Assembly: GCF_023150235.1 (NCBI RefSeq)
Contig: NZ_JAKLLH010000001.1
Location: 175,456 to 239,455, forward strand
Source: Azonexus sp.
Lineage (GTDB): Bacteria; Pseudomonadota; Gammaproteobacteria; Burkholderiales; Rhodocyclaceae
Length of the DNA stretch: 64,000 nucleotides
Direction: 5' to 3'
In this document: one piece after another, positions 45,048 to 53,357 of the stretch
How the letters are laid out: every line of letters starts with the position of its first letter
How positions within the stretch are numbered: the first letter of the stretch is position 1
The notes under the pieces: model-generated
Seen by the model: the letters and a program-made list of their open reading frames with translations, nothing else
Told to the model about the DNA's origin: nothing
The model's database searches: none
Made by a program: the position numbers and the translations under genes

Positions 45048-45467
45048 ATGGCGATGGGTTCGTTCAACTCCGGCGGCAGTCAGATGCCGACTGCCGAAAT
45101 CAACATGACGCCGCTGGTCGACGTGATGCTGGTGCTGCTGATCATCTTCATCATCACCGCACCGCTGATGACGCACTCGGTCAAGGTTGACCTGCCGCGC
45201 GCCGCGAGCAATCCAACACCGGAAAAGCCGATGACCTTGCAAGTGTCGATCAACGCCGAGAACCAGGTTTTTATCGGTTCCGAGCCGGTTGACCGTAACG
45301 CGCTCGAAGCCCGGGTGCGCGAGGCCGTCCAGCAGGATGCCCAGGTCGAGATGCACCTCAAGGCCGACCGTGCCACCCGTTACGAGACGGTGGCCGAAAC
45401 CATGAGCGCGGCCCGCCGCGCCGGTCTGGCCAAGATCGGCTTCGTGACCCAGCCCGGACAGGAGTGA
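45048..45467 (+). CDS. exbD: ExbD, biopolymer transport protein
   Basis: A 139-residue protein with a single membrane helix that carries the essential Asp (EINMTPLVDVMLVLLIIFII) and a small periplasmic domain (VFIGSEPVDRNALEARVREA). It completes the TonB-ExbB-ExbD complex. Confidence 0.94.
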   Translation: MAMGSFNSGGSQMPTAEINMTPLVDVMLVLLIIFIITAPLMTHSVKVDLPRAASNPTPEKPMTLQVSINAENQVFIGSEPVDRNALEARVREAVQQDAQVEMHLKADRATRYETVAETMSAARRAGLAKIGFVTQPGQE

Positions 45468-45623
45468 GCCGGACACGAGACTGTCTACGCTCTCCGCCGC
45501 CACAAGGATGACCCCGAACCGGATGACCCCGAACCGCCCGCAAGGCGGTTGTGGCGGTGAACCGCTGCCCATCGTTTGCAGCCGGTTCGCCTGGCCCATC
45601 CACCGAATCAGGGAGAACTTACA

Positions 45624-47756
45624 ATGCAAAAACCGTATCTGCGTCCGCTGGTGGCAGCGTTGGCTGTCGCCTTTGCCGGACCGACACTGGCCGACAAGCA
45701 ACTCGGCGAAATTACCGTTTCCAGCGGCCGCTCTGTCGGTGCCAAGCCGCAGTTGCGCGACGAAATCGTCGCCACCGAATCGATCGGCGCGCGCGAACTG
45801 GAAAAAACCGGCGCCACCATGCTGACCGAAGCCCTCGACAAGCGCCCCGGCATCTCGGTCCAGGGCGAATGTTCGATCTGCAATGTGCGCAATGTCGTGC
45901 TCAACAACCTGCCGGGTCGCTACACGACCCTGCTGATCGACGGCATCCCCATCTTTTCCTCGGTCTCCTCCGCCTACGGTCTCGATAGCGTCAATCTCGG
46001 CGGTATCGAGCGCATCGACATTTCCCGGGGCGCCGGCACCAGCCTGATCGCACCGGAAGCACTGGCCGGCTCGGTCAATATCGTCACCCGCCGCCCGAAC
46101 CGGGACGAGTTCATTGCCAATCAGCAATTCGGCAGCTACGGCCAAAACAGCACCGATCTTTTTGCCGCCAAGGCTTTCGAGCGCGGCGCGCTGACCGCCA
46201 ATTTCCAGCACAACCAGCATGACACGGTCGACGCGGATAAAAACAGGGTTTCCGAATACACCGGCTACGAGCGCAAGCTTGGCGGTATCGGCTTCTTTGC
46301 CGACGATCTCGGCGGATTCAAGCTCAAGGGACGCTTCGACATTGTTGATGAAAAGCGCATGGGCGGTGCCAAGGGACGCAATTACAGCGCGGTGAAGGCC
46401 GATGGCGACAGCAACCCCTTCGACTGGAGTCGCGGTCCCAATGCCTCGCCCGATCCGCGCGGCTGGGTCACGCCCGACGGCAGCGGCGGCGATACCCTGC
46501 GTAATGGTCAACCCGGCCTTTTTTACCGCGACGGCGGTGCGGGCATGTCGGAAATCATCTTCACCGACCGCAAGCAGTTCGTTTCCAGCGCCACGCGCGC
46601 CCTCGGCGCCGGCAGTCTGCGCCTGGCCTTCGGTTATGCCAATCACAAGCAGGATTCGTTCTACGAAAAAGCCTTGTACAAGGCGGACCAGGACCAGTAT
46701 TACTTCGAGGCCAGTACCCAGCAGCCTTTCGGTGCCACCCTGGTCACTGTCGGCGCCAACTACCGTTACGAAGACCTCAAGAGCAAGGGCAGCGATGCCA
46801 GCGGTCGCGTCAACGACGGTATCGACAACTACACCTATCGCACGCCCGGCGCCTTCGTCCAGGCCTACCGCGCCTTCTTCGACGGCAATGTGGAAGTCAA
46901 TGGCTCGCTGCGTCACGACGAGCACAATGTCTTCGGCGGCATCACCAGCCCGCGCCTGAACCTGCTGTGGACTCACAGCCACGAGCTCAATAGCCGCTTT
47001 GCCGTTGGCCACGGCTATCGCGCGCCGACTTCGTTCTTCGAGCAGGACCACGGGATTCTCGATACTACCCGCGTCGTGCGCGAAATCAAGAAACCGGAAA
47101 CCGCGGACAATTTCTCCTACGCGCTCTCCTATGCCGGCGACCGCCTGGCCTGGGTCGGTTCCTTGAACTACAACCGCATCAAGAACATGGCGCTGCTTGA
47201 TTCGGGCGCAATCGATCCCGCCACCGGCGATGCAATCACTCGCTTCACCTCGGCCCGCCAACCGGTGACGGTGATCGGCGGCGACCTGACCTTCACCTAC
47301 AAGCTGACCCCGCAGCTCGAAGCAACCGTGGCCGGCGAACACTTCAAGTACGACTTCTCGGAAGCCGGCACACTCGCCTTTGCCCGTCCGGAAACCCGTG
47401 CCTACCTGCGCCTCGACTACGACAGCGGTCCGTGGAGCGGCATGCTGCGAGCCACCTGGACCGGGGCAATGGACCTGGCCAAGTTCTACGATTACGACAA
47501 CAACCAGCGTTACAACTTCGATGGCACGCCGAAAAAGCGCAAGAGCCCGGCTTACTGGGTCGTCGATGCGCGTGGCGAGTACCGCCTGAACAAGCAGTGG
47601 TCGGCCTATGTCGGCGTGGATAACCTGTTCGACTTCAAGCAGTCGGACAAGGAAAGCATGCTCTGGATCGATGCCGCCGGCAGCTATGACGTGACCCATA
47701 TCTGGGGTCCGAACCGTGGCCGCTTCATCTACGGCGGAGTCAAATTTGCGCTGTAA
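45624..47756 (+). CDS. TonB-dependent outer-membrane receptor with CxxC in the plug
   Basis: A 710-residue receptor with a signal peptide (cut near PTLA-DKQ), a TonB box right at the mature N-terminus (LGEITVSSGR), a plug (about 45-160: TMLTEALDKRPGISVQ, LLIDGIPIFSSVSS, GAGTSLIAPEALAGSVNIV) and a beta-barrel ending in ...GRFIYGGVKFAL, with terminal Leu rather than Phe/Trp. The plug holds ECSICNVRNV, a CxxC that could bind metal or form a disulfide. GGGAGAA lies upstream of ATG 45624. Lying with tonB-exbBD, a thioredoxin-like protein and feoBA, it probably imports an iron or other metal species; the ligand is not known. Confidence 0.88.
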   Translation: MQKPYLRPLVAALAVAFAGPTLADKQLGEITVSSGRSVGAKPQLRDEIVATESIGARELEKTGATMLTEALDKRPGISVQGECSICNVRNVVLNNLPGRYTTLLIDGIPIFSSVSSAYGLDSVNLGGIERIDISRGAGTSLIAPEALAGSVNIVTRRPNRDEFIANQQFGSYGQNSTDLFAAKAFERGALTANFQHNQHDTVDADKNRVSEYTGYERKLGGIGFFADDLGGFKLKGRFDIVDEKRMGGAKGRNYSAVKADGDSNPFDWSRGPNASPDPRGWVTPDGSGGDTLRNGQPGLFYRDGGAGMSEIIFTDRKQFVSSATRALGAGSLRLAFGYANHKQDSFYEKALYKADQDQYYFEASTQQPFGATLVTVGANYRYEDLKSKGSDASGRVNDGIDNYTYRTPGAFVQAYRAFFDGNVEVNGSLRHDEHNVFGGITSPRLNLLWTHSHELNSRFAVGHGYRAPTSFFEQDHGILDTTRVVREIKKPETADNFSYALSYAGDRLAWVGSLNYNRIKNMALLDSGAIDPATGDAITRFTSARQPVTVIGGDLTFTYKLTPQLEATVAGEHFKYDFSEAGTLAFARPETRAYLRLDYDSGPWSGMLRATWTGAMDLAKFYDYDNNQRYNFDGTPKKRKSPAYWVVDARGEYRLNKQWSAYVGVDNLFDFKQSDKESMLWIDAAGSYDVTHIWGPNRGRFIYGGVKFAL

Positions 47757-47793
47757 GCCCGGCGCTTGCCCTGGACAACCCGTTCGCACCCCG

Positions 47794-48327
47794 GTGCGGG
47801 CGGGTTGTCGTTCGCTCTCGAGGCGGCTTTCACTACCTGTGCTCGCCTTGGCGCTTTTTGCTACGACATTGACGGTCCACGCCGAAAATCCGGCTTTTTC
47901 ACGCACGCCGCTCGATTTCGAGCTGGCCGCCGGCACGAGTTTTGTCCGTCTTGCCGACTTACCGCCCCAAGTCAGCGTGATCAATTTCTGGCGCAGCGAT
48001 TGCCCGCCCTGCATTCGCGAAATGCCGCTGCTGGCGGCCAGCGCCGTCAACCACGCGGCCAGTGCCCGCATCGTTGCCGTCGCCCTGCAGCGCCCGCAGG
48101 AAACCGCCCGAGCCCCAGCCGAAGTGCAACGCGCCTTGCGTCCGCCGCTCATCCTGCTGCACGGCCCGAGTGAGCCGCGCGGCCTGCTTGCCCGCTTCGG
48201 CAACCGCGTCGGTGCCCTCCCCTACACGCTCGTTCTCACCCCGGATCGCCGTCCCTGTGCCCGCCACAGCGGCGAAATCGGCGAGCAATGGCTGAATACC
48301 GCCATTGCCCGCTGCCAGCACACCTGA
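47794..48327 (+). CDS. Periplasmic TlpA/thioredoxin-like protein
   Basis: A 177-residue protein from GTG 47794 with a basic n-region and hydrophobic core (RRLSLPVLALALFATTLTVHA) and a thioredoxin fold with active site WRSDCPPCIREMP. The cis-Pro lies in GALPYTLVLTP. The CPPC site suggests a disulfide oxidoreductase; it may act on the CxxC of the neighbouring receptor. It ends 4 bases before the feoB ATG. The GTG start is a judgement; other starts lie downstream inside the signal sequence. Confidence 0.75.
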   Translation: MRAGCRSLSRRLSLPVLALALFATTLTVHAENPAFSRTPLDFELAAGTSFVRLADLPPQVSVINFWRSDCPPCIREMPLLAASAVNHAASARIVAVALQRPQETARAPAEVQRALRPPLILLHGPSEPRGLLARFGNRVGALPYTLVLTPDRRPCARHSGEIGEQWLNTAIARCQHT

Positions 48328-48331
48328 ATCG

Positions 48332-50275
48332 ATGAATAACACTTCCGCCAGCGCCATTCTTCTCGTCGGCCATCCCAACGTCGGCAAATCGGTCCTGTTC
48401 CACCGTCTGACCGGGGCCTACGTCAATGTCTCCAACTACCCCGGAACCACCGTCGAGGTCACCCGCGCCACGGCCCGTTTCGATGCCAGCGCCAGCCTGC
48501 TCGATACGCCGGGCGTGCTCGCGCTACCCTCGCGCAGTGACGACGAGCGGGCGACGATGCGCGCGCTGCTCGGCGAGGATGCTCGCTGCTGGCTACAGGT
48601 GGGCGACGCCAAGAACCTGCGCCGGACGTTGACGCTAACCGCCTTGCTCGCCGAGCTGGGGGTGCCGATGGTGCTCAACCTGAACATGCACGACGAAGCC
48701 GCCGCCCGTGGCGTCACCGTTGACCTGGCTGCGCTCGGCAAAGAATTGGCGATTCCGGTGCTGGCCACCGTCGCCACCGGTGGCGAGGGGATAGAGGCGC
48801 TGACCCAGGCGCTGCCGCAAGCCCGCCGTCCCGACCCGCTGCTGCACTACGACAGCACCACCGAAAGCCTGATCGCAAGCACCGGCGAAGCCATTGCCCG
48901 CCTGGCACCGCACCCGCATCTGGCGGCGCGCGGCCTGGCCATCCTCTTTCTCGGCAACGACAGCCAGGTCGATGACTGGCTGCGCGAACGCGCCGGCGAT
49001 AACTACGGTCAACTGGCCGAAATCCGTAAAAATGCCCAGGCCGGGTACAACGGCAAACTGCCGGCCGAACTTGCCCGCGAACGTACCCGCGCCGCCGATA
49101 CCCTGGCTGCCAGCGTCATTCGGCGCAGCGCGCAGAGCAGCCCGCTACTGTCGCAACGGATCGGCCAGTACGTGGTGCATCCGCTGTGGGGCGTTCCCTG
49201 CCTGCTCGCGGTGCTGTTCGCCGTGTATGAATTCGTCGGCGTCTTCGGCGCCACGACCCTGGTCGGACTGATGGAAGAAGATCTTTTCGAGGGGATACTC
49301 AACCCGGCCTTCACCGCGTTCGTGAAATCCACGGTCGACCAGGCCTGGCTGGCCGAATTGCTGGTCGGCCAGTACGGTTTGTGGACCATGGGCATGACCT
49401 ATGCGCTGGCACTGATCCTGCCCATCGTCACTACCTTCTTCATCGCCTTCGGCGTGCTGGAAGATTCCGGCTATCTGCCCCGGTTGACCGTGATCGCCAA
49501 CCGCCTCTTCGCCGCCATCGGTCTCAACGGTCGCGCCGTGCTGCCGATGGTGCTCGGCCTCGGCTGCGTGACCATGGCCACCTTGACCACCCGCATCCTG
49601 CATTCGCAACGCGAACGCCTGATCACCACCTTCCTGCTGGCGCTGGCGATCCCCTGCTCGGCGCAGCTCGGTGTGGTCCTCGGGATGCTCGGCGGCGTTT
49701 CCTTCCAGGCGGTGCTGATCTGGGCCCTGGCGATGGTCGGCGTGCTGCTGCTGGCCGGCTTCCTCGCCGCCCGGCTGATCCCCGGCCGGCGCATTCCGCT
49801 GGTCACCGAACTGCCGCCGATGCGTCTGCCCATCCTCGGCAACGTGCTGAAAAAGACCGGCGGCCGTCTCAAGTGGTACCTGATCGAGGTTATTCCGCTC
49901 TTCCTGCTCGGCACCCTGATCATGTATTCGCTCGACAAATTCGGCATCCTGCCGGCAATCATCCGCTTCGGCGAACCGCTGGTCGGCGGCTGGCTCGGCC
50001 TGCCGCCGGAAGCCTCGGCAGCCTTCGTAATGGGCTTTTTGCGCCGCGATTTCGGCGCCACCGGCCTCTTTGCCATGGCCGGCAGCCTCGATCCGATCCA
50101 GGCCGTGGTCGGGATGATCACCATCACCCTGTTCATCCCCTGTTTTGCCAGCCTGATGATGATGGTCAAGGAACAAGGCCTGAAAACCGCGCTTGGCATG
50201 GTCGCCACCGTCGTTCCCTTTGCCTTTTTCGTCGGCGGCCTGTTCAACATCGCGCTGCGCGCGCTGTGGTCGTGA
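48332..50275 (+). CDS. feoB: Ferrous iron transporter FeoB
   Basis: A 647-residue Fe(II) transporter. The N-terminal G domain has G1 GHPNVGKS, G3 DTPGV and G4 NMHD. Two gate-like repeats follow in the membrane part: LPMVLGLGCVTMATLTTRIL and AIPCSAQLGVVLG. The first reads GCVTMA where many FeoB have GCNVPA, so this is a divergent FeoB subfamily, and it is shorter than the ~770-residue E. coli protein. feoA follows after 11 bases. It would supply Fe(II) to the downstream iron-storage cluster. Confidence 0.9.
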   Translation: MNNTSASAILLVGHPNVGKSVLFHRLTGAYVNVSNYPGTTVEVTRATARFDASASLLDTPGVLALPSRSDDERATMRALLGEDARCWLQVGDAKNLRRTLTLTALLAELGVPMVLNLNMHDEAAARGVTVDLAALGKELAIPVLATVATGGEGIEALTQALPQARRPDPLLHYDSTTESLIASTGEAIARLAPHPHLAARGLAILFLGNDSQVDDWLRERAGDNYGQLAEIRKNAQAGYNGKLPAELARERTRAADTLAASVIRRSAQSSPLLSQRIGQYVVHPLWGVPCLLAVLFAVYEFVGVFGATTLVGLMEEDLFEGILNPAFTAFVKSTVDQAWLAELLVGQYGLWTMGMTYALALILPIVTTFFIAFGVLEDSGYLPRLTVIANRLFAAIGLNGRAVLPMVLGLGCVTMATLTTRILHSQRERLITTFLLALAIPCSAQLGVVLGMLGGVSFQAVLIWALAMVGVLLLAGFLAARLIPGRRIPLVTELPPMRLPILGNVLKKTGGRLKWYLIEVIPLFLLGTLIMYSLDKFGILPAIIRFGEPLVGGWLGLPPEASAAFVMGFLRRDFGATGLFAMAGSLDPIQAVVGMITITLFIPCFASLMMMVKEQGLKTALGMVATVVPFAFFVGGLFNIALRALWS

Positions 50276-50286
50276 GAAAATAGCCC

Positions 50287-50529
50287 ATGACGCCGAAAAA
50301 CCAACCCCGCCTGCCGCTGGCCTTTGTGCCGACCGGCCAACAGGTCAAACTCGCCGAACTCGGCGACGAGATCGACCCGGTACAGCGCGAACAGCTCACC
50401 GCCTACGGCCTGGCACTCGGTCAACCGCTGAAGGTACTGCAGCAGCGGCCGATGACCGTCATTCTTGCCGATGAGGTTGAACTTGCCCTCGAACACAGTG
50501 TTGCCCGCCATGTCTGGGTCGATCGCTAA
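50287..50529 (+). CDS. feoA: FeoA-domain protein
   Basis: An 80-residue SH3-like FeoA protein (VKLAELGDEIDPVQREQLTAYGLALGQPLKV, ending in LALEHSVARHVWVDR). It assists FeoB. Its 3' end overlaps the next gene by 20 bases, which ties the feo genes to the fez-like cluster. Confidence 0.85.
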   Translation: MTPKNQPRLPLAFVPTGQQVKLAELGDEIDPVQREQLTAYGLALGQPLKVLQQRPMTVILADEVELALEHSVARHVWVDR

Positions 50530-50965
50530 GCCCGCCACGCGCATCGTCTCCGCCACGCCGGGACGGATCCGCATCCGCGACCGGGCCTTGCGCAGCCCGG
50601 CCTTGCTCGAGCGCCTCGAAGCCGCCGTGAACTGCTTCGAGGGCGTGACCGAAACCCGCGGCAACGCAGCGGCTGCGAGTCTGGTGCTGCATTTCGACCT
50701 GGCCCGGACCGCGGTCGAACAACTGGAAAGCGAGGTCGAGCGAGCCCTGGATGCCCTGCTCAGGCAGCCTGCCGCCGATTCGGGCAGCAAATCGCGGCGC
50801 CGGCAGATCAATCGGCTGGCAAAGGCTGGGATGCTGGGTAGCCTGGCCGTCTCCCTGGCGCTCGTCGCCGCCGGCAAGAAACGAGGGCACGCCGTCGCCG
50901 GAGCACTTTTTCTCGGCGCACTCGGGGTGCATCTGACGGTGCATCGCAAATCGCTGCTGCGCTGA
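50510..50965 (+). CDS. HMA-like domain plus membrane segments (FezC-like)
   Basis: A 151-residue protein. Residues about 9-85 resemble a heavy-metal-associated (HMA_2) fold starting with ATPGRIRIRDRALRSP but without the metal-binding CxxC. The C-terminus has a basic stretch and two hydrophobic segments (MLGSLAVSLALVAAG; HAVAGALFLGALGVHL). As I recall, FezC of ferrosome clusters combines an HMA-type domain with a hydrophobic part; assignment here rests on that and on the neighbours. It overlaps feoA by 20 bases. Confidence 0.65.
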   Translation: MSGSIAKPATRIVSATPGRIRIRDRALRSPALLERLEAAVNCFEGVTETRGNAAAASLVLHFDLARTAVEQLESEVERALDALLRQPAADSGSKSRRRQINRLAKAGMLGSLAVSLALVAAGKKRGHAVAGALFLGALGVHLTVHRKSLLR

Positions 50966-51102
50966 GACCCAACAACCGCCGACTCGTTTTTTTCTTCCGC
51001 GCCACCCGGCTTGCCGCTACTTTCTCGACGTCGGTTTGACTTTTTCGATCCTGAAATATAAATAATACTGATAACGCCTATCACCAACGACCCAACGGCA
51101 GC

Positions 51103-51116
51103 TTGATCCAGGTCAA
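51103..51116. promoter_or_regulatory. FNR-type site upstream of the fez-like operon
   Basis: TTGATCCAGGTCAA differs from the FNR/ANR consensus TTGAT-N4-ATCAA at one position. Its centre is about 41 bases ahead of a start point placed by the -10-like GATAAA (51138-51143), the class II position. It predicts induction without oxygen. The gap 50966-51220 has no gene. Confidence 0.65.
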
Positions 51117-51220
51117 CCGATACCAGGGTTTGTGAATGATAAATTGCGGTCGCTCCCCCCTCTCAACAGCCAGCCAGGCGCCGCGCGCCAGCCAGCCAAC
51201 AGCACCGGATAGATAACGCC

Positions 51221-51634
51221 ATGGTTGGCCATGCTTCGCCCTCTCTTCCCTCCGCACTTGCCTCGCTCTCCGGCGCCACGCCCGGGGCTGTCGATCTGGC
51301 CGCGCTGATGCCGCGTATCGCCACCTATCTCGCCATCGCTCACCAGATTCCCGGCCGCATCCGTTTCAAGATCGATGCCGGCGTGCTCAAGGATCCGGCC
51401 TTGCAGGCCCTGGGCGATCGAGGACTGTCCGATGCCCTCGGTGTCATCCCCGGCGTGCGGGAAATCCGCATCAACAAGCTGGCCCGCTCCTGCACCGTCG
51501 AATACGACGGCACAATCATCCCCGACATCGCCTGGAGCGACCTGCTCGCCGGCCGCAGGACCGCGGCGGCGGCGACGCTGCTCGGAATCATCGAAAACAA
51601 ATACGACGAGGTGTGCCATGGCCAATCACGATGA
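51221..51634 (+). CDS. HMA-like domain protein lacking CxxC
   Basis: A 137-residue protein with the same PGRIRFK signature (HQIPGRIRFKIDAGVLKDP) and the following beta-alpha-beta pattern (GVIPGVREIRINKLARSCTVEYD) as the previous HMA-like protein. No CxxC and no membrane segment. It is the first gene after the FNR-type promoter and overlaps the next gene by 17 bases. It may be a metal-trafficking or scaffold part of the iron-storage system; function unproven. Confidence 0.65.
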   Translation: MVGHASPSLPSALASLSGATPGAVDLAALMPRIATYLAIAHQIPGRIRFKIDAGVLKDPALQALGDRGLSDALGVIPGVREIRINKLARSCTVEYDGTIIPDIAWSDLLAGRRTAAAATLLGIIENKYDEVCHGQSR

Positions 51635-52313
51635 AAGCATCCTGCGCGGCCAGCGCCTGCAGCCCGCAGCCCCCTTTCCTCTTCCCTACCAGGCGCTGCG
51701 CATCGCGCTTTATCACGAATATGCGGCACGGGCTTTCCATCGCCAGGTGACGGAGGCTTTCGGCGCACAGCCACCGTTTGCCGACGTCCTGCGCACCCGG
51801 GAACAGCGGATTGCCGCCTTGAGCGAGCTTTGCCAGCGTTATGGCGTGCCCCGCCCGCTCGACCCCTTCCCTGCCGAAACCACCATTTCTCCCGGTTGGC
51901 GCGACAATCTCCAGCGTGCGCTCGCCGGCGAGGCCGCCGGCATCCGGCTGTATCGCTATCTGGCGCAACAGGTCGTCGCACGGGATATCCAGAAAACCCT
52001 GCTCAGGCTGCAAACCGCCTCGCTCGACCACCTTCCGGCTTTCGAGCAGGCCCTGCAATCGGCGCAGGCACGCGAACGCTACCACGCCGAACGCGGCATT
52101 CCGGCCAGTCAGGCCTATGTCAAGCACGGCCCCCTGACCGATCTGCTCGAACGCGGTTTTTCCCTGCTGGCCCGCCAGCACGGTGCGCTCGGGCTGGTCG
52201 GCTCCCTGGTCCGGGCGACGCACCCGGCAACGCTAGCCGGCATCGTCGCCGGTGGCGCCGCGGTCCATTACCTGCGCAAGCGGGACCACACTTCCCAACC
52301 CCTGGAGGAATGA
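51618..52313 (+). CDS. Ferritin-like (DUF2202-type) protein
   Basis: A 231-residue helical protein. The segment LRIALYHEYAARAFHRQVTE followed by AFGAQPPFADVLRTREQRI matches the DUF2202 ferritin-like domain, which has carboxylate/His metal ligands in helical pairs; a second pair lies around ALAGEAAGIRLYRYLAQQ. The C-terminus has a hydrophobic stretch (LAGIVAGGAAVHYL), unusual for a soluble ferritin, so it may sit at a membrane. Its place between HMA-like and P1B-ATPase genes supports an iron role. Confidence 0.65.
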   Translation: MANHDESILRGQRLQPAAPFPLPYQALRIALYHEYAARAFHRQVTEAFGAQPPFADVLRTREQRIAALSELCQRYGVPRPLDPFPAETTISPGWRDNLQRALAGEAAGIRLYRYLAQQVVARDIQKTLLRLQTASLDHLPAFEQALQSAQARERYHAERGIPASQAYVKHGPLTDLLERGFSLLARQHGALGLVGSLVRATHPATLAGIVAGGAAVHYLRKRDHTSQPLEE

Positions 52314-52315
52314 TC

Positions 52316-52615
52316 ATGCTCCCCTTACTTCCCTTCGTCGCCGGATTGGCCGCTGGCGCGGCTGCCGTCAAACTCTGGCGCAACGACAAGGCCACGCAAG
52401 CCCTGGAAAGCGCCCGCTCGCGTATCCGCGAAGCAACCGTCGGCGGCCTCTCGCGCATTGAATCTTCATCCGCCGCGCTGCGCGAGAAGCTGAGCGGCAG
52501 CGAGGACGAAGCCGGCGGCGACATCGGCACCGATGCCGTCGCCACACCGACCGCGACGGTCGAAACGGCGCTTCCCGCACCCAGCGACAAGCCGGCCGCC
52601 GGAGACGGGGCATGA
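52316..52615 (+). CDS. Small single-span membrane protein
   Basis: A 99-residue protein: N-terminal membrane helix rich in small residues (LLPFVAGLAAGAAAVKLW, GxxxG-like packing), a helical middle and a Thr/Ala/Pro tail. AGGAATGATC precedes the ATG and it overlaps the next gene by 4 bases. Ferrosome clusters include a FezA-type protein with a GxxxG membrane motif; this or the next two genes could play that part. Confidence 0.55.
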   Translation: MLPLLPFVAGLAAGAAAVKLWRNDKATQALESARSRIREATVGGLSRIESSSAALREKLSGSEDEAGGDIGTDAVATPTATVETALPAPSDKPAAGDGA

Positions 52616-52944
52616 AACGTCGCCAGCCGCCCCAGCCGTTCTGCGAAATCGCCGCTCCCGGCGTGGGCGGTGAATTTCTGCGCGGCTTTTTTACCACCGG
52701 GCTGCTGGCGGCGGCACAGGATCGCCCGGGCAAGCCCCGGCTCGACCGCCGTGCCTTGCGCCTCGCCCTCCAGGGCGGCAGCGCCCTGGCCGCCGGCTCG
52801 CACGCCGCACGCGCCTGGCGTTTCGGCGAACCCGTGCGCGCATTGACCAGTGTCGCTCTCGGCCTGGTGGCCGTCGCCACTTTTGAACAGATTTTGCAGG
52901 ACCCCGTAGCCAAGGAGAATTCAGATGGGCAAGAAGAAGCATAA
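52612..52944 (+). CDS. Small membrane-associated protein
   Basis: A 110-residue protein with apolar stretches GGEFLRGFFTTGLLAAAQ and VRALTSVALGLVAVATFEQIL. It starts in the previous stop (ATGA) and overlaps the next gene by 20 bases. No family recognised; membership of the cluster is clear from the overlaps. Confidence 0.55.
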   Translation: MKRRQPPQPFCEIAAPGVGGEFLRGFFTTGLLAAAQDRPGKPRLDRRALRLALQGGSALAAGSHAARAWRFGEPVRALTSVALGLVAVATFEQILQDPVAKENSDGQEEA

Positions 52945-53332
52945 GAAACAATCCGCACGCCAGACCGACTGGGCAGAATCCGGTTACGGCCGGGGTGGCT
53001 TCGACACCGGCGAGGGGATGGACTGGTCGCGCCAGGGCGCCGGCTTCGACGCCGGCGCTGCCTGGAACGGCATGATGAACGGCCTGCCGCCCGGACAGCA
53101 GGGTTTTCTCCACGGTTTGCAGGGCATGGTCGGCTCGCGCCGGACGGAGCAGTTCGTGCTTGGCGCCTTGATTGGCGCGGCGGCCGTCTATGTGCTTGGC
53201 GACGAGGAGATGCGCAACAAGCTGATCAAGTCGGCCATGAAGCTCTATGCCGGTGTCGCCGGTGGAGTCGAGGAAATCAAGGAGCAGATGGCCGACATCC
53301 GTGCCGAAGTGGAATCCGAGGCTCAAGGCTGA
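52925..53332 (+). CDS. Small membrane protein with Gly/Met-rich region
   Basis: A 135-residue protein: Lys-rich start, a Gly-rich section (GYGRGGFDTGEGMDWSRQGA), a membrane helix (FVLGALIGAAAVYVLG, GxxxA packing) and a helical acidic tail (VEEIKEQMADIRAEVESEA) like YtxH-type proteins. AAGGAG is upstream of the ATG. It directly precedes the ATPase gene. Possible FezA-type component; not proven. Confidence 0.55.
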   Translation: MGKKKHKKQSARQTDWAESGYGRGGFDTGEGMDWSRQGAGFDAGAAWNGMMNGLPPGQQGFLHGLQGMVGSRRTEQFVLGALIGAAAVYVLGDEEMRNKLIKSAMKLYAGVAGGVEEIKEQMADIRAEVESEAQG

Positions 53333-53357
53333 GCAACACCGACACAGGCTTCCCCGC

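Noticed and set aside
43494-48203. Very long minus-strand open frame (about 1570 residues)
   Set aside because: It is antisense to hemP, tonB, exbB, exbD and the receptor, each with clear family motifs; GC-rich DNA keeps such frames open.
51051-51085. Fur box ahead of the fez-like cluster
   Set aside because: AATAATACTGATAAC is loosely similar but the symmetry is poor; not enough to call.
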